Shown here one piece after another: positions 1 to 7,955 of a stretch of DNA of 64,000 nt. Within the stretch, counting starts at the first letter, position 1. Each line of letters starts with the position of its first letter. The translations under genes were made by a program, and so were the position numbers. Location of the stretch: the NCBI GenBank assembly GCA_017305665.1, contig JAFKKH010000007.1, positions 295,292 to 359,291 of the forward strand. The letters run 5' to 3'. Source of the stretch: Hyphomicrobiales bacterium. GTDB lineage: Bacteria > Pseudomonadota > Alphaproteobacteria > Rhizobiales > Xanthobacteraceae. The notes under the pieces are model-generated. The model was not told where the DNA came from. It saw only the letters and a program-made list of their open reading frames with translations, and searched no databases.

Positions 1-72
1 CGGATCGAGCGGCGAACTATTGCTCGCCAACTCGTTGTCGATGTCGATGCGGTCAGGAGGTGCGGCGGCCAT
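1..72 (-). CDS. Partial gene, N-terminus only, runs off left edge
   Basis: An ATG at 70-72 on the minus strand opens a frame that stays open for 24 codons to the window edge and begins MAAAPPDRIDIDNEL. An AAGGA stands about nine bases upstream, and the preceding gene (the flavin monooxygenase ending at 85) lies only 12 bp away, so this is probably the next gene of that leftward operon. The fragment is too short to assign a family. A flavin reductase partner for the upstream monooxygenase would fit the position, but nothing in these residues shows it. Confidence 0.45.
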   Translation of the reverse strand, partial: MAAAPPDRIDIDNELASNSSPLDP

Positions 73-84
73 GGCAACCGTCCT

Positions 85-1311
85 TCAAAGGGTAAGATTC
101 TCGGACGGAAGATCGAGCGCGACACGACCATAGTTGGTTCCGGCCGCATCGAGATTGAAAGCAATATGGGCATTGATCGCGTGCGCATCGCGGAACTGGC
201 GCTGTAGCGCCCCAGAGGTGTACAGCCCTCGCGCGCCGCTTGCCGAAAACAACAGTTCGACCGCTTCCGTGCACAGGTTGACGGCATAGGCCCCGTCGCG
301 GCGATATCTCGTTTTTTCAGCTATCGCAGGGATGCGGCCGCGCCTCGCGTCGTCCATCGCATCGATGCAAGTCTGGCGCATGATCAGGCGGGCAGCGTCG
401 ACCCTGGCCGACGCTTCGGCGACCTTGATCTGGGTGGTCTGAAGGTCGCCGAGCTTGGCGCGGTTGTAGGTCGACGCGCGATGACGCGCGATATCCACGT
501 AATCATCGACGCACGCCTGCGCATTGCCAAGTGCCGATCCGGACAAGACATAAGGAAACAAGGCGAAGACCGGGAGGGCATAAAGGGCACCGGGATTGAC
601 TGCGCTACCTGGCGTCGGGCCGCCGGCTACATCCTTCACTGCAAGCGTCATATATTCCGGCACGAAAACGTCATTAACCTCGACATCATTCGATCCGGTG
701 CCTTTGAGACCCATGGCATTCCAGGCATCGATGATCCGATACTCGTCCTGTTTCAAAAGAAAGATTCGATACTCGACGCCGTCGGCCTCATCCTCTGAAG
801 CCACAATACCTGCCAGCATGTTCCAGTGGCTGGAATCCACACCGGACGAAAACGGCCAGCGGCCAGACAGAGTGTAGCCGCCCGCAGCCTTTCGGGCACG
901 CCCCGCCGGGAAGATGAAGGACGACGCAATCAGGGCATCGGCGCTTTTATTCCAGACCGCATCCTGGGCGCGACGGTCGAACATCGCCAGCATCCAGTGA
1001 TGGCTGGCCAGATTGGCGAGATTCCAGGCGACGGACGCATCGGCGAGCGCCACCACATCGGCAAAGTCCACCAGCGCCACATAGTCGAGTTCCGAGCCAC
1101 CCACGCGCCTGGGCTGCAGAATCCTGAACAACCCAGCATCGTGAAGTTCGCGCTCGGTCTCCTGCGGCATTCGTCGGCGCTCCTCCGTCAACCCGGCGCG
1201 GGCGCGCAGTTGAGGCAGAAGCGACCGCGCGCGATCGAGCAGCTTCGCATAGGCGCCATTGTCGCCCGTCGATGGCGGCCCGGATTGAAGCTTGCGAACG
1301 GTGCCGGACAT
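85..1311 (-). CDS. Flavin-dependent monooxygenase, acyl-CoA dehydrogenase fold (HsaA/HpaB-like)
   Basis: A 408-residue protein with the acyl-CoA dehydrogenase fold but the pattern of group D aromatic monooxygenases (HsaA, DszC and relatives, about 390-420 aa). It has an N-terminal helical domain, a middle beta domain around SGRWPFSSGVDSSHW and GLKGTGSNDVEV, and a C-terminal four-helix bundle ending AAGTNYGRV. No catalytic Glu of true dehydrogenases is evident. Such enzymes hydroxylate phenolic or heterocyclic substrates with FADH2 or FMNH2 from a separate reductase. The start at ATG 1311 was chosen because GGAGG lies five bases upstream; an in-frame GTG at 1323 lacks such spacing. It follows the VOC gene by 12 bp, so the pair probably forms an aromatic hydroxylation and ring-cleavage operon. 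The substrate cannot be read from sequence. Confidence 0.8.
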   Translation of the reverse strand: MSGTVRKLQSGPPSTGDNGAYAKLLDRARSLLPQLRARAGLTEERRRMPQETERELHDAGLFRILQPRRVGGSELDYVALVDFADVVALADASVAWNLANLASHHWMLAMFDRRAQDAVWNKSADALIASSFIFPAGRARKAAGGYTLSGRWPFSSGVDSSHWNMLAGIVASEDEADGVEYRIFLLKQDEYRIIDAWNAMGLKGTGSNDVEVNDVFVPEYMTLAVKDVAGGPTPGSAVNPGALYALPVFALFPYVLSGSALGNAQACVDDYVDIARHRASTYNRAKLGDLQTTQIKVAEASARVDAARLIMRQTCIDAMDDARRGRIPAIAEKTRYRRDGAYAVNLCTEAVELLFSASGARGLYTSGALQRQFRDAHAINAHIAFNLDAAGTNYGRVALDLPSENLTL

Positions 1312-1323
1312 CCGATCCTCCAC

Positions 1324-1833
1324 TTAACTTGCCGATGCCTTGACGGATCGCGCCTTTTTCATTTGCGGACGGTCCAGATAAAGCGACGCCTTCAAACCTT
1401 CGTCATCCTGCGTGGCGAACTCCGACAACAACTTCATCTCGGGGATACGCGACCGGTCGAGCATACTGACGTCCGGCCAATCGATTTCGATCAAATTGCC
1501 GGCGGGGTCACGAAGATACATCTGCACACAACCATCCGGCAGCTCATTGACGGCGTTACGGAACGCCTTGGCGTCGAGAACGCCCAGCGACTTCGCTCTT
1601 TCGTAAACGCCGTGGAAATCATCCACGTCGAGAGCGAAGTGCTGATAGACCGGCACATGATCTTCCAGCTCGAAGACGTGCAGTTGAAGATCGCCGCAGC
1701 GCAGATACTTCGTTTTGAAGCCAAAATTGTATGTCGGGATCAATTCCATCCCGAGGACGTCTTGATAGAATCCTACGGATTCGTCGAGATCCTTGGCGCC
1801 GATTGACAGGTGATTAAACCCGATAACTCTCAT
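1324..1833 (-). CDS. VOC-superfamily protein, extradiol dioxygenase/glyoxalase-like
   Basis: A 169-residue vicinal-oxygen-chelate protein made of two beta-alpha-beta-beta-beta units. The metal triad typical of type I extradiol dioxygenases and glyoxalases is visible: His8 (GFNHLS), His65 (YQHFALDV) and Glu116 (NLIEIDWP). This points to an Fe(II) or Mn(II) ring-cleaving dioxygenase, or to a VOC isomerase or lyase. The start is ATG 1833, preceded by GGGAGG at seven bases; the longer frame from 1866 has no ribosome site and would overlap the operator. It is the first gene of a leftward operon with the flavin monooxygenase, and a TTTATCG...CGATAAA palindrome sits about 32 bp upstream. Single-copy VOC proteins are hard to assign to one reaction. 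Confidence 0.8.
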   Translation of the reverse strand: MRVIGFNHLSIGAKDLDESVGFYQDVLGMELIPTYNFGFKTKYLRCGDLQLHVFELEDHVPVYQHFALDVDDFHGVYERAKSLGVLDAKAFRNAVNELPDGCVQMYLRDPAGNLIEIDWPDVSMLDRSRIPEMKLLSEFATQDDEGLKASLYLDRPQMKKARSVKASAS

Positions 1834-1864
1834 ATCGCGACCTCCCGGGTCGTTCGTTATATTC

Positions 1865-1882
1865 ATTTATCGACCGATAAAT
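1865..1882. promoter_or_regulatory. Palindromic operator candidate (site 1)
   Basis: ATTTATCG-AC-CGATAAAT, a perfect 8-bp inverted repeat with a 2-bp centre, lies 32 bp upstream of the VOC start codon. A near copy occurs at 2890-2907 between the next two divergent genes. The size and symmetry fit a TetR- or GntR-type repressor dimer; the binding protein is unknown. Confidence 0.6.
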
Positions 1883-1965
1883 AGTACAAGCATCACCAAA
1901 ACGCAAGCGACTTCCTTGGTGCACGGCACAAGACGGGACGTCTTGCGAGCCAATATGCGTACGCG

Positions 1966-2799
1966 TCAGCCCGGCTTTCCCAACGCAATCAGCGCTTCAG
2001 CACGGGACGACGGCGCGCGGCGGACACCGCGCAAGGATGCCTGCAGGTCGGCAACGCGCTCTGCATTGGACGCGGCAAGACTTCCGTCGGCGTTCAGAAA
2101 GCTGTTCTCGAAGCCGATCCTGCAATGGCCACCGAGCGCCGCTGCGGCGACGAGTGACGTCGTTTCGGCGGTCCCAAACGCACACGCCCACCATATGAAA
2201 GTGCTCGAACTTCCCTGCTCTTTCAGTTTGGCCACAAACGGCACCAGTTCGGCCGGGTCGCTTTCCTGGTTTGTGACATAACGTCCGAGCGGGAAGATCA
2301 AAGAATGCCGATGACCCGGAATGATGCCGCGCGCGATCAGACCAAGCAGCCGATCAAGTTCTTCCACCGAATAGACGATGTGCTGCACGGCGATCCTTCG
2401 CGCATATGCCCATCGATAGAGATCAGCCGCGACGTTTTCCGCACTTGCATCCGGAATCAATTCCTTGGTCGCAATGCTCACGGCCTCAGGGACGGTCGCA
2501 TGCACCACGGCGATCTGTTCGGTCGGGCTGAATATCCCGACCGCCTCCGTCGTGATCTGGACAATGACGTCCGACCCGACCGCCCGCTTGATGGCGTCGG
2601 TCGTGGCGAGATAACGCGCAGCATCAAGCGTATGCTTCCCAGCGTCATCCCGCACGTGCAGGTGGATCGCTCGGGCGCCTTGGGCGACACAAGCCGCCGC
2701 CTCTCTCGCGATCGCTTCCGGTAAAATCGGCAGATTGGGATGGTCGGCCAGACCTTTGCGTGCACCGTTCGGCGCGACCATGATTGCGAGATCGTTCAT
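1966..2799 (-). CDS. Beta-keto acid cleavage enzyme (BKACE, DUF849)
   Basis: A 277-residue member of the BKACE family, named after 3-keto-5-aminohexanoate cleavage enzyme (Kce). These Zn-dependent TIM-barrel enzymes exchange the acetoacetyl-type part of a beta-keto acid with acetyl-CoA, giving acetoacetate and a CoA ester. The HLHVRD motif after the second strand carries the two Zn histidines, and GFEN near residue 230 carries the expected glutamate ligand, with the substrate-binding Arg just before it. Length matches the family (270-310 aa). It is transcribed leftward, divergent from the dehydrogenase at 2964 across a shared operator-like site. In a catabolic setting it could cleave a beta-keto intermediate and supply an acyl-CoA; the substrate is undetermined. 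Confidence 0.82.
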   Translation of the reverse strand: MNDLAIMVAPNGARKGLADHPNLPILPEAIAREAAACVAQGARAIHLHVRDDAGKHTLDAARYLATTDAIKRAVGSDVIVQITTEAVGIFSPTEQIAVVHATVPEAVSIATKELIPDASAENVAADLYRWAYARRIAVQHIVYSVEELDRLLGLIARGIIPGHRHSLIFPLGRYVTNQESDPAELVPFVAKLKEQGSSSTFIWWACAFGTAETTSLVAAAALGGHCRIGFENSFLNADGSLAASNAERVADLQASLRGVRRAPSSRAEALIALGKPG

Positions 2800-2889
2800 T
2801 CTTATTCATTGCTCCGTCTGCCCGTCGTCGAACATCGCGCCGGGAGCGGTTGCATGATGTAACTCGCCAAACGACTTGACAAGACTTGT

Positions 2890-2907
2890 ATTTATCGATC
2901 GATCATT
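2890..2907. promoter_or_regulatory. Palindromic operator candidate (site 2)
   Basis: ATTTATCG-AT-CGATCATT lies in the divergent region between the BKACE gene and the dehydrogenase. Its left half is identical to site 1 at 1865-1882, and its right half matches 6 of 8 positions. A single regulator could therefore control the VOC/monooxygenase operon, the BKACE gene and the dehydrogenase together. Confidence 0.55.
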
Positions 2908-2963
2908 ATTGATGAGCCCTCCCCATGCAGGAGCGCTCGGCAAATTCGTTGGCGGAGTAAATC

Positions 2964-3833
2964 ATGGACAACAGGATCATCGGACTCATCGGGCTCGGCA
3001 TCATGGGCGGCGCGATCGCGCGAAACCTCGCCGAGAGAGGCTGGCATGTTGTCGGATTCGACATCGACACCACCCGCGCCGCCGACGTTTTGGGTGGGGG
3101 AATTGAAATCGCTCCAGACATTGCGGGTGTTGTGGCGGCGGCGCCGATCATCATGACGAGCCTGCCCAGTCCCGCTGCTGCACTGGCCGTCGCACAGGAG
3201 ATCGCCGCGGCAACGGAAACTGGACGGATCGTCGCCGAACTGAGCACGCTGTCGCTTGCAGACAAATTCCAATTCAAGGCCGCCCTTGACCGGGCCGGAC
3301 ATGTCGCGCTCGACTGCCCACTCAGCGGTACCGGCGCGCAGGCGGAGGCGCGCGACCTGATCGTCTACGCCAGCGGCGACAGCGCCGCCATCACAACGTG
3401 CAAAAGCGTATTTGCCGACTTCGCCAAGCGGGATGTCAACCTTGGTCCCTATGGGAATGGCAGCCGAATGAAATTCATCGCCAACCATCTGGTCGCGATT
3501 CACAATGTGGCGGCGGCCGAAGCAATGTTACTGGCCGAGCGCGCCGGTCTCGACCTCAATCAGGTCGTCGACGTTATAGCTCCGGGAGCTGGCGGATCGC
3601 GGATGTTTCAGATGCGCGCGCCAATGATGGCGGCGGGAACATACACGCCCGCGACGATGAAGGTGTCAAACTGGGCCAAGGACATGGCGATCATTGCAGC
3701 GTTTGCCAATGGTTTCGGATGTGAGACGCCTCTCTTCACGTTGACTCAGCCGATCTATGCGAAGGCACTCGCGAATGGCCTTGGCGAAATGGACACCGCG
3801 GCAGTGTTTGAGGTGCTCAAGGCCGGAAGCTAG
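2964..3833 (+). CDS. 3-hydroxyisobutyrate dehydrogenase-family NAD(P)-dependent oxidoreductase
   Basis: A 289-residue beta-hydroxyacid dehydrogenase. The N-terminal Rossmann motif is GLIGLGIMG, the substrate-binding DCPLSGTGAQAE segment sits near residue 118, and the catalytic lysine region GSRMKFIANHL is near residue 170. These match 3-hydroxyisobutyrate, tartronate-semialdehyde and gamma-hydroxybutyrate dehydrogenases (285-300 aa). It would oxidise a beta-hydroxy acid, or reduce the semialdehyde, in the cytosol. It is divergent from the BKACE gene with operator site 2 between them, so it probably belongs to the same pathway. The exact substrate within the family cannot be called. Confidence 0.83.
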   Translation: MDNRIIGLIGLGIMGGAIARNLAERGWHVVGFDIDTTRAADVLGGGIEIAPDIAGVVAAAPIIMTSLPSPAAALAVAQEIAAATETGRIVAELSTLSLADKFQFKAALDRAGHVALDCPLSGTGAQAEARDLIVYASGDSAAITTCKSVFADFAKRDVNLGPYGNGSRMKFIANHLVAIHNVAAAEAMLLAERAGLDLNQVVDVIAPGAGGSRMFQMRAPMMAAGTYTPATMKVSNWAKDMAIIAAFANGFGCETPLFTLTQPIYAKALANGLGEMDTAAVFEVLKAGS

Positions 3834-3991
3834 GTTTCCGGGTAACAACGTGTCCAGTGGACGACTGACCTATGATCCATACCTAATTACTTGCTAGGCA
3901 ACGCGCGAGCCGAGAGCCTGGTCGGCAAACTTAGCAGCTCCCGCGCTTCACGCAGGGCCATGATTTGAGCGCTGCCTTAGGGCCGATGCGT

Positions 3992-5554
3992 TTAAATCGC
4001 CTGACTGTTACTCATCAATTTTGTCGCCCGCCGGTCTTTTTTCCCGACACTGTTTTGGGGCAGCTCGTCCACAAGATGCCACTCCTTGGGCCGCTTGAAA
4101 CCGGCGAGACGGCCATCCTCTCGACACCACCGATCCAGATCTTCCGGTGAGGTGCGCGCGTCCCGAACCACCGCGAATGCCACGATGCGCTCACCCCACT
4201 TGTGATCAGCCCCACCGACAACGGTGACATCCGCGATATCGGGATTCTGGATGAGGACCGCTTCGATTTCTTCCGCGGCTACCTTGATGCCACCGGTTGC
4301 GATCATGTTGTCTGCACGCCCGGTGAGGAAGACAAACCCGTCCTGATCGATATAGCCCACATCTCCAGTCCGATACCAGCCGTCGCCCGTCAACACCCGA
4401 TTCTCCCAGGAAGAGTCTCCCCAGTTGCGGCTAGCGAACGACGCCGCTCTGACAACAATGTCGCCCACTTCCATGACCGGAAGGGTGTCACGACCAGAAC
4501 CTCCCGTTGCAATGACACGCAAATCGCTGTTGAGCGTGGGTTTCCCAACGCTGCCCCACTTACCTTTCGTGATGCAATCCGGGCTGCGTATGACGCAGCC
4601 ACCGATGCCGAGGCATTCCGACATGCCGTAGAAGCTGCAGAACGTAGAGCACACCCGTTCGGTGAGCGCCTTGAGATGATGGGGTGAAATCTTCTCACCC
4701 AGGTAGGCCGCCATGCGAAGCGAACTGAGATCATAATGCTCTGGATCGTTTGCAAGGATGCCACGCCACTGTGTCGGTGTCAGCGCCGCGGTGGTGATTT
4801 TGTGATCCTGGATGAGGTGCATGTACCTGACCGGATCCCAGGCTCTGTTGAAAACCACCGCCGCGCCATTGGCCAGAAACGCTCCCGGATGGACAATCCA
4901 GACCGCAAAAGACGGCGCAAATCCGTTTAGAAATCGGTCAGCCGCAGAAATCCCATTCCACATATAAACGCCGCCGGCCCAGCTATGCATGACCGATTCA
5001 TGGGAATGAACAAGGGCCTTGGGCACGCCCGTACTGCCGGAGGAGAGTTGGATGAGAGCGGGATCGCTCGCGGCAACCGGGACATTTCCTCCGAACTCGT
5101 CTTCCCGCATGAAGTCGTCAATCGTCGGAATGTCTCCCGCTGCGCCGCCGACGCGCACCAGGGCAAGCCCCTTAATGGCACGCCCGAGCTCAAGTGCCAG
5201 CGCTTCCTTTTCGTCGTCGAAGACAAGGATGCTCGGCTGCAACCGTTGGAGCAGTTGTATCTGGTGCGTCAGGGTCTCGCGGTAGTGAAGATTGACCGTG
5301 ATTATACCGAGCAATTGCCCCGCATAGTAAGCGCAGGTATGGCTCGTTCCTGCATTGCAGAGGAATGCAATGCGATCCCCTTTCGTCGCACCTAATCTGC
5401 AAAAGCCCACCGCGATACGCCGACAAGCACTGCCGAAGTCGGCGTAAGTCATGCTGACGTCGGCCTCGACGAGCGCAGTTTCAGCCGCATACCAACGCTC
5501 CGATCGCTCAAGCGAGGCCTTGACCGTCATTACATCGTACATGCGCATTGTCAT
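3992..5554 (-). CDS. AMP-dependent acyl/aryl-CoA synthetase
   Basis: A 520-residue ANL-superfamily ligase that activates a carboxylic acid with ATP and CoA through an acyl-adenylate. The P-loop core is IQLSSGSTGVPKALVH, the A5-like motif is FYGMSECLG, the A7/A8 region runs YRTGDVGYIDQDGFVFLTGR, and the C-terminal catalytic lysine is in NSVGKKDRRA. Length is normal for 4-coumarate, benzoate or cyclohexanecarboxylate-CoA ligases. The start overlaps the TetR stop by four bases (ATGA), so it is translationally coupled and is the last gene of the operon starting near 12718. The upstream Liv importer and FadH-like reductase suggest its acid substrate is aromatic or unsaturated; this is inference. 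Confidence 0.85.
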   Translation of the reverse strand: MTMRMYDVMTVKASLERSERWYAAETALVEADVSMTYADFGSACRRIAVGFCRLGATKGDRIAFLCNAGTSHTCAYYAGQLLGIITVNLHYRETLTHQIQLLQRLQPSILVFDDEKEALALELGRAIKGLALVRVGGAAGDIPTIDDFMREDEFGGNVPVAASDPALIQLSSGSTGVPKALVHSHESVMHSWAGGVYMWNGISAADRFLNGFAPSFAVWIVHPGAFLANGAAVVFNRAWDPVRYMHLIQDHKITTAALTPTQWRGILANDPEHYDLSSLRMAAYLGEKISPHHLKALTERVCSTFCSFYGMSECLGIGGCVIRSPDCITKGKWGSVGKPTLNSDLRVIATGGSGRDTLPVMEVGDIVVRAASFASRNWGDSSWENRVLTGDGWYRTGDVGYIDQDGFVFLTGRADNMIATGGIKVAAEEIEAVLIQNPDIADVTVVGGADHKWGERIVAFAVVRDARTSPEDLDRWCREDGRLAGFKRPKEWHLVDELPQNSVGKKDRRATKLMSNSQAI

Positions 5555-6171
5555 TGCCCCTGCGAACGAGCCTCCGGCACAACCAGCCCGTCCAGAACCA
5601 ACGCAATTTGAGCGCGCGCGATTTCATCAAGCGGTAGCTCTTCGCGTGGGTTGAACCAGAAGGCGACGCCATTCGCGACCGCAATGATCGCGTAACTGAT
5701 AACTTTCACGTCGCAGGGTCGGAACAGGCCAGCCTGAATACCTTGTTCGATCGTGTTCTCGATAATCTGCTCATAGTTTCTGCGCTGGGCAACGATCTTC
5801 TTGCGTCGATCGCTCTTCAGCCGATTGAGATCGGTCGTGGCAATTATAAAGCGAGTTCGATCCTCCACGACAATGCGCATATGTGTAATGATAATCTCGC
5901 GCAACGCCATAACGGGATCGTCCGGATTGCGGGCGAGACATTCTTTGGCCCCTTCGGTCAGGCTTTCATTACCCTCGCTCAGCAGAACCGATAGGAGCTC
6001 CTCCTTGCTGCTAAAATGATAATATAGCGAGCCACTTTCCATCGACACAGCGCTCGCGATCTGCCTCATCGTCGTCGCAACATAGCCGTTGGTGCTGAAG
6101 AGCTGCTTTGCTGCCGTCTTGATCGCCTCGCGCTTCACGTCCGCCGCCGGCGACCGGTTTCGTTTCGTCAT
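5551..6171 (-). CDS. TetR/AcrR-family transcriptional regulator
   Basis: A 206-residue TetR-type repressor. The helix-turn-helix covers about residues 35-55 (MRQIASAVSMESGSLYYHFS), followed by a helical ligand-binding domain with the AREI...VEDR pattern seen in regulators of acyl-CoA catabolism. It lies four bases after the LivM gene and overlaps the CoA-ligase start, inside the operon it most likely controls. The natural inducer is probably the CoA ester made by the adjacent ligase, as in FadR- or PaaR-like TetR proteins, but that is inference. The best candidate operators are the paired palindromes at 12761-12776 and 12799-12812 at the head of the operon. Confidence 0.85.
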   Translation of the reverse strand: MTKRNRSPAADVKREAIKTAAKQLFSTNGYVATTMRQIASAVSMESGSLYYHFSSKEELLSVLLSEGNESLTEGAKECLARNPDDPVMALREIIITHMRIVVEDRTRFIIATTDLNRLKSDRRKKIVAQRRNYEQIIENTIEQGIQAGLFRPCDVKVISYAIIAVANGVAFWFNPREELPLDEIARAQIALVLDGLVVPEARSQGQ

Positions 6172-6175
6172 GGTT

Positions 6176-7114
6176 CTATCTCGTATTCCTTCGCCGGAAC
6201 GATTTCCAAAGCCCTTTCGGAAGCTTCAATAGTCCTGATGGAGCCCACACGACTACAACAATAAAAAGCAATCCAAGGAAAATCGGGTACGCCCTGATGG
6301 TGTTCAGCGCCTGCTTGATGAGAATGAAAAGGGCCGCCCCCAGCATGGGCCCGAGCAATGTTTGCGTCCCGCCAAGCAACACCCAGATAACCGCTTCTGT
6401 GGACAGTTCCGGTCCGACCAATTCAGCGGATAGGCTGCGTGCCAGCAGCGCGTAAAGAACCCCCGCAACGCCGGCAATCATGGCAGAGACGATTGTGATC
6501 TGGAATTTATATAGTTGCGTATTATAGCCCATTGCCTGAGCTCGCGTTTCGTTGGTCTTGATCCCGACCAGGAGCAGCCCATAATTTGAGCGCACGAGCC
6601 ATCGCGCACCAAGAAAAATCAATGCGGTTGATACAGCGACTATGGCATAGGCGGCTTGCGTGCTCAGGGCCGCCAGCGTGCCGGCACGGGAAATGTATAG
6701 CCCGTTCTCGCCGCCAGTCAGATTCGTCCAACTGAAGGCAATCAGGAAGACGGCGAATGAGGCAAGTAGCGTGACGATAATATAGCCGATACCGCCGGTA
6801 CGCGTTGCAAGATAGCCGAGAATCAACCCCGTCAAGCTCGCGGCAACAACCGCCACGAGAAGCGCTACGATCAAAGGGTATCCTGCCGTCAAGATGATCC
6901 CGACGGCATAGGCTGGAATACCGAAGAATATGGCATGACCGAAGCTCGGTAGACCCGTGTAGCCAAGCAAGAGGTCGAGAGAAAGGGCGAACAGCGCCCA
7001 GATCAAAAGCTCGGTTGCAAGATAAAGGTAATAGTCGGGAAGCACCAACGGAAGCACTGAAAGAAAAACCGCTGATATCGCTAAGCTCCATGACTTGCTC
7101 AACGCGTTCACCAT
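6176..7114 (-). CDS. Branched-chain-amino-acid-type ABC transporter permease (LivM-like)
   Basis: A 312-residue integral membrane protein with about eight to ten transmembrane helices, including the LivM-type LLLGYTGLPSFGHAIFFGIPAY signature region and the EAA-like segment GLLLVGIKTNETRAQAMGYNTQ facing the ATPases. It starts at ATG 7114, overlapping the LivH stop by seven bases. With LivH it forms the inner-membrane channel of a HAAT-family importer. The pairing with a CoA ligase, a TetR regulator and an OYE reductase suggests the cargo is an aromatic or carboxylic acid rather than an amino acid, as established for several Rhodopseudomonas Liv-type systems. Confidence 0.88.
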   Translation of the reverse strand: MVNALSKSWSLAISAVFLSVLPLVLPDYYLYLATELLIWALFALSLDLLLGYTGLPSFGHAIFFGIPAYAVGIILTAGYPLIVALLVAVVAASLTGLILGYLATRTGGIGYIIVTLLASFAVFLIAFSWTNLTGGENGLYISRAGTLAALSTQAAYAIVAVSTALIFLGARWLVRSNYGLLLVGIKTNETRAQAMGYNTQLYKFQITIVSAMIAGVAGVLYALLARSLSAELVGPELSTEAVIWVLLGGTQTLLGPMLGAALFILIKQALNTIRAYPIFLGLLFIVVVVWAPSGLLKLPKGLWKSFRRRNTR

Positions 7115-7953
7115 AGTTTCTGCAATCCCTCTCGCCGCACGACCAGGACAAGCATGAACGCGACAAGAACGATGATCGTCGCCACCGTAGGCTCCACGAT
7201 AAGAGTGAGCAGCGATTGGGCGAGTCCAGCCAGCAAGCTGGCGATGAGCGCGCCCTGAATATTGCCCATGCCTCCTACGACAACCACCACGAATGCCATG
7301 ATCATGATCTCGAGCCCCATGGTCGGATAGGCGCTTGTCACCGGAAGCATGAAGGCGCCGGCCGCACCAGCAAGTCCAGCGCTGATCAATGCGACCCATG
7401 TATAAATCGTCTTGGTCGAGACGCCGACGAGAGCAGCGGCGTCGCGGTTATTGGCGATGGCACGGATGAGCACGCCATAACGGGACTTCTTGAGGAAGAG
7501 CGCAAGTGCAAGGATCAGCAAAAGCCCCGCCACCGTCACGGCAATCCGGTAGACGCCGCCAGCCCAGGGGATCGTGCCCTCGAGCGGAGGCGCCACGAGC
7601 TTGAAGTCGGTCCCGAAAACGAGTTGCATGAGCTCACGCAATACGTACCCGAAACCAAGGGTTAAAAGCGCCCAGCGTAACGGCCCGGCGCCCTTCAGCT
7701 TGTCGTAGAATATCATTAGCAGAGCCGCGCCGATGATGGCTGTTGCGACTATCCCGATCGCGGCGCTTACCCAAAACTTGTTCAGCAAAGAATAGGCGAC
7801 CCAGGTAAAATAGGCACCCAACGCATAGAACTCGCCATGCGCCAAATTGACGATGTGCATGATGCCGAAGATAAGCGTCAATCCAAGCGCGGTCAGCGCG
7901 ATGGTTGTTCCCACCACGACGCCGTTGGCAAGCTGTGACGTGACGATTTCCAT
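7108..7953 (-). CDS. Branched-chain-amino-acid-type ABC transporter permease (LivH-like)
   Basis: A 281-residue LivH-type permease. It begins with the typical SQLANGVVVGTTIALTALGL helix, continues with the conserved NLAHGEFYALGAY motif, and carries a cytoplasmic coupling segment GVLIRAIANNRDAAALVG. Eight or so hydrophobic helices are apparent. It follows LivF by two bases and overlaps LivM by seven, so the transporter genes are co-translated. Partner of the LivM-like permease at 6176. Confidence 0.88.
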   Translation of the reverse strand: MEIVTSQLANGVVVGTTIALTALGLTLIFGIMHIVNLAHGEFYALGAYFTWVAYSLLNKFWVSAAIGIVATAIIGAALLMIFYDKLKGAGPLRWALLTLGFGYVLRELMQLVFGTDFKLVAPPLEGTIPWAGGVYRIAVTVAGLLLILALALFLKKSRYGVLIRAIANNRDAAALVGVSTKTIYTWVALISAGLAGAAGAFMLPVTSAYPTMGLEIMIMAFVVVVVGGMGNIQGALIASLLAGLAQSLLTLIVEPTVATIIVLVAFMLVLVVRREGLQKLW

Positions 7954-7955
7954 CG

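Noticed and set aside
826-1806. A 326-codon plus-strand open frame across the monooxygenase and VOC genes
   Set aside because: It is antisense to two well-supported genes, has no ribosome site or recognisable domain, and its composition is that of a shadow frame.
3823-3841. CCGGAA/TTCCGG hairpin overlapping the stop of the dehydrogenase gene as a terminator
   Set aside because: Stem of six with no U-tract and inside the coding end; insufficient support.
6522-7166. A 214-codon frame overlapping the LivM/LivH genes on the same strand
   Set aside because: Out-of-frame with two permeases that have intact signatures; cysteine- and serine-rich low-quality protein.
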